Part shown: in pieces, positions 60,901 to 64,000 of the stretch
Numbering within the stretch: position 1 is the first letter of the stretch
Layout of the letters: each line of letters opens with the position of its first letter
Origin: Rhytidiadelphus loreus
Taxonomy: Eukaryota; Streptophyta; Bryopsida; Hypnales; Hylocomiaceae
Assembly (NCBI GenBank): GCA_947034895.1
Contig: OX344764.1
Location: forward strand, 45,799,348-45,863,347
Reading direction: 5' to 3'
DNA length: 64,000 bases
Made by a program: the position numbers and the translations under genes
The notes under the pieces: generated by a model
Told to the model about the DNA's origin: nothing
Database searches by the model: none
What the model saw: only the letters and a program-made list of their open reading frames with translations

Positions 60901-61195
60901 AGAAGTCAGGGACTAAATCTGCTTGTTTTCTTCTAGTGACAGAGCTGATTATTTGAGAATGTTGCACAAGACCATTGCTGGTGCTCAGTCTAAATCTGCT
61001 TCCGATGTTTGCACAGGTGCTGGATATGCTACACAAGCTCTCTCTGGATTTCCAGAAACGGGTGTCGACAGTATCTTGAAGGCCAGCTTAGTTACTGGAG
61101 AGAGTGTGCTCATCTTCCTAAGTGCAGCAGTAGCATTAGATTATTGTCTACGAGTGAATGTACTTGGCCCTTTTCCGTTGAAGAAACAACCTTAG
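57905..61195 (+). CDS. Conserved plastid-targeted membrane protein of unknown function (316 aa)
   Basis: Exons 57905-58150, 58637-58786, 59571-59732, 60466-60679 and 61017-61195 join in phase to 316 codons plus TAG. The ATG at 57905 is chosen because upstream the frame opens only at a GTG. Residues 1-50 (MVAMAVCSLSPASSMSFAFA...GRGRRRSGMQVWACKA) look like a chloroplast transit peptide. Residues about 75-180 are a charged coiled coil (TKRVSEKKRELDELNRREKK, EIEEEVLKAEAEVRIAELAL). The C-terminal 140 residues hold about four hydrophobic segments (AAAVSAVVGTFASLPFTIAV, AGILVSCALFGVTYRYAIRR, VLIFLSAAVALDYCL), split by a Gly-rich loop. I recall similar unnamed plant proteins; no function is known to me. 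The AG used for exon 3 (TTGAAG|GTTTCAG) is fixed by phase, since the nearer CAG would open onto TAG. Confidence 0.8.
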
Positions 61196-62904
61196 TTGCT
61201 ACCATATCAATCTTGGACTGTACTGCGCATTCAATAATGAGAGATTAGGTGCTCACAAAGTATTTTTCATTTTTGCTTCTCATTCAAAACTGCAAAACCT
61301 TCCATTTCCAGAACGTTTCCTTCATTTCTTCATGCATACGAGCTTGGAGAAGGACTTGAATTTGGTATCAATCGAAAGAGGTCGAGATTTCCGGCAACTC
61401 TCGGGGATTGTTTTCTAAATATAGATGAAAACTTCATCCAACGACCTTCTCGTTGATTAGTTCATTAAGTACTGTAGGGAGCAATGTCTTGGACTTCCAT
61501 CCTTCAATCTGTCTTGAGACAGTGGGTTCAGGAAACCATAATAGAAATAGTCATGCAACTGCAATAAAGCATTCCGCCATCTTTGTCTGTAAGAAATAAT
61601 ATCATACTAGGCACTACCAAAACTCTTAACCCCTAAAGTTTTAAAGAGCCTTCTTTGGTCTTTTGGAGAACTCGGACCAGGCTGTTTTGACTTCAAATTT
61701 TGGAATTTTTGTATGAAATCTTTAGGATAGGCCCTAATCATCATGTTCTACTTGTGTGAAGTTTTGTTTCATGTCATTTCAATAAATATTGCCAAAGTTA
61801 TGTCAATGTCAAAGTAGGCTACTAAAAAGATACATTTTTATAAAATTATTTTTTTATTTTATTGAATTGATTGATTCTTGCATTCATTAAATTTATACCA
61901 TCCTAGTCCAATTAATGAGATGAAAGTTACAAGGACTTTTATTTTATGGGCAATGAGAGGGAAAAACATGGTTTTCTCTTACAAATCTTTTTTGAACTCA
62001 ATGAGAGGAATTTTCAAGTAAATAAAAAAATATTGTGTTAATTTGTGTTTCTTACTAGAACACTTTCACCATTGAGACGGACATATTTTAATTTCATTCC
62101 AAAGTTACTTGTGATTTAAATAGGGATCTCTTTCATCATGTAACATCTTCTATTTTGTATTTTATTTTTTATAAATAACCTGTTTTTTTGGAAATTCATT
62201 CATGTCGTTTTTTAAGTGGGGATATTATACAAATAAATTTAAGTGTTTAATTTTTTCCTACCCCTATTCTTCTCGTTACAAAAAAATTCCTTCCCTCTAC
62301 TACATATTAGATGTATAATGTATACACCATGAGACCAACAAAAATCAATTCTATCAATTCAAGGGTCATAGGCCAAGTGGCAATTTTTAATAAGAAGTGC
62401 ACTTGAAAATCCCTACTAAAAGTATTCTATAAATACCCCATTCAATTTGAGTATTTAACACGTATGGCTTCAAGGCTTGAAGTTAAATGGACTACAAACT
62501 TTATCCTTGTGTTGTACAATTTTTAGTTCATTAAACCCACTAGGGTAAACCTCTCTATTTGTGCAATGTAATAATTTTTGCCACTTGTGGTCAATGTCTT
62601 ATATTTACACTTCTTTTTTTTATATATAGTACGAGTATTGTGGCACAGTTTCAGTCAACTACCCTTCATTATAGATTTTTGAATTGTGTCAATTTTAACC
62701 TCTAAAGATTTTTGATGTTTTTAGGCCCAAAATTGTTTTCAAAGTACTCAAATTCAAAGCAAGGCTAAAATCTTCATCTGTATTTATTCATTAACAAATC
62801 CAACTCTAGGATGCTTTAGTTAACTTATTAGAGTACACTCTCCTAAAATTTCAGAACAAGAAACCTTACCAATTGCAAGATCTTATTGCTTGGATTTCAA
62901 AAAG
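61196..62904. other. 3' UTR and AT-rich spacer
   Basis: The first few hundred bases are likely 3' UTR of the plastid membrane protein gene. No other gene seen. Confidence 0.4.
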
Positions 62905-63855
62905 AAGTATTTTTAACTCTTTCCAAATGGTTAAATTTCATCTCTTGAACTTTTTACACAAAAATGTGTAGATCCTACAACTTTTTACTCTCCATAATAT
63001 GTTGAAGACATAAATTGGGAATATGTATAAAAAATTTCAACAAAAAAATTTCATATTCATGCTTGAAAAAAATAGTATGTAGAAAGAAGTAGAGTATGAT
63101 TTAAAACACTAAATTGTCAAGAATTTAGTTATGAAAATCCCGGGGAGGACACTCCCTATGTTTTAGCAAACTACGTGCGGCGGAAAAAGTAAAACAAGTA
63201 ATACACCTTAAAATTTAATTTCTTTTTCAAAAAAAAAATTATGGATAGATTTTACTACTTTATAAGTTTATGTTTTGAATTATTGGTATTTTTTTGTGCT
63301 AATAGTAATTAGTTATAAATTTTTGAAGAAAAAAGATACACTGTAAAGCTGAAAATAACTTTCACACCTCTATATTATATAAGAAAAAAAATTTGAAAAA
63401 TGAAAAAAAATTTATATAGAATAGCTTTCTATTGAAAGTTTATTTTGGTTGAATATTGATGCAATAGTCATCTTCATGTGAGCTCTATAAATATTTTAGT
63501 TGGAGAACATGCCATTTTAGTTCATTTTTCAACCCTTTCTAGACAATATATCTTATGTTATTTGGAATTGAAATTTTTGTCAATAGAAACCTTTAGTCAT
63601 TGTTAAACAAAGCTCAAAATTTTAGAATGAAATTACAGTTTATTCAAGGTGAATTACATGAATTACTTTTTCCACCGCCGCACGTAGGTACCCCAAATGT
63701 AGTGAGAGTGTCCTCCCCTAGATGAAAATGAAAAATTCCTATCCCAATGGTTGTAATGTTGTAATAAACAATATACATCCACTGCTTTTATTTTTTCAAA
63801 AATATTGGAAATTGAGTTAAATAAAGGACTTCAAAGGTTATTTCAAAGTAGAAAT
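62905..63855 (-). repeat. Dispersed repeat family F, copy 3, interrupted by the MITE
   Basis: Read on the minus strand, 63855-63722 and 63138-62905 together reproduce the block order of 23570-23945. The 583-bp MITE at 63139-63721 splits it. The uninterrupted copies 1 and 2 serve as empty-site references. Confidence 0.65.
63139..63721. mobile_element. 583-bp MITE, copy 2 (8-bp TSD)
   Basis: Same length, same termini (CCCGGGGAGGACACTC...GAGTGTCCTCCCCTAG) and nearly the same sequence as 3438-4020, with only scattered substitutions. Perfect 8-bp direct repeats ATGAAAAT flank it (63131-63138 and 63722-63729). Inserted inside repeat family F. Confidence 0.92.
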
Positions 63856-64000
63856 TCCATAAAAGCCCACAAACTAAAAGTCCTCATAACTTGCATCTCA
63901 TTCATCAAAATGGAATAATTCAAAGCTTTTCATGTATGTATAAATCTAGAAAATCAAGTTCAAATTTTTATATTTTAAAACGATGATTTTTTTAGTTGTC

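Noticed and set aside
60310..60936. 208-codon open frame read as a separate gene
   Set aside because: It only extends exon 4 of the plastid membrane protein gene into flanking introns; the flanking residues are unrelated to the exon's hydrophobic pattern.
1..64000. CRISPR arrays, bacterial operons, prophage or plasmid origins
   Set aside because: Spliced plant genes throughout; the only short tandem arrays are a minisatellite and microsatellites without spacer structure.

Overview
The window is nuclear DNA of a land plant. Genes carry GT-AG introns, organelle transit peptides and plant-specific families: a CRS2-associated splicing factor, a JMJ22-type F-box/JmjC protein, an L-gulonolactone oxidase and an At1g32220-type plastid Rossmann protein. 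Short gene islands lie between AT-rich repetitive stretches. Short introns, an OFA-type MFS carrier, a MYND protein with fungal-looking architecture and a Tc1-like transposon relic make me favour a non-seed plant (bryophyte, lycophyte or fern). That placement is inference; I cannot name the species.

Layout. 1-146: last exon of an Iojap/RsfS-type gene. 147-7.9 kb: repeats, including a decayed Tc1-like (DD34E) transposase, a complete 583-bp MITE and two copies of a second TIR repeat. 8.1-9.3 kb: frameshifted, truncated rhodanese (TrhO-like) pseudogene. 9.9-13.1 kb: MYND zinc-finger gene (minus) with a probable 5'-UTR intron. 16.5-19.6 kb: six-exon plastid Rossmann gene with a GC-AG intron. 19.6-24.1 kb: repeats. 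24.1-29.7 kb: complete but inactivated Ty1/copia element (minus) with near-identical LTRs and a primer-binding site matching the inside of initiator tRNA-Met. 29.8-30.1 kb: minisatellite. 32.5-35.3 kb: OFA-type MFS carrier. 38.3-41.9 kb: CRM-domain splicing factor (minus). 42.0-42.6 kb: thioredoxin-like remnant. 44.7-47.2 kb: JMJ22-like gene. 50.8-51.5 kb: hAT-type relic. 52.0-55.6 kb: L-gulonolactone oxidase (minus). 57.3-57.5 kb: hairpin cluster. 57.9-61.2 kb: conserved plastid membrane protein of unknown function. 62.9-63.9 kb: dispersed repeat carrying a second 583-bp MITE.

The genes do not form one pathway. Several products are predicted to be plastid- or mitochondrion-targeted. I rebuilt the intact genes exon by exon by matching splice sites and phase; each closes into one reading frame (lengths in the entries). 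The best leads for something undescribed are the 583-bp MITE pair with 8-bp target duplications, the Tc1-like relic in a plant, the half-tRNA primer site of the copia element, and the hairpin cluster at 57.3 kb.
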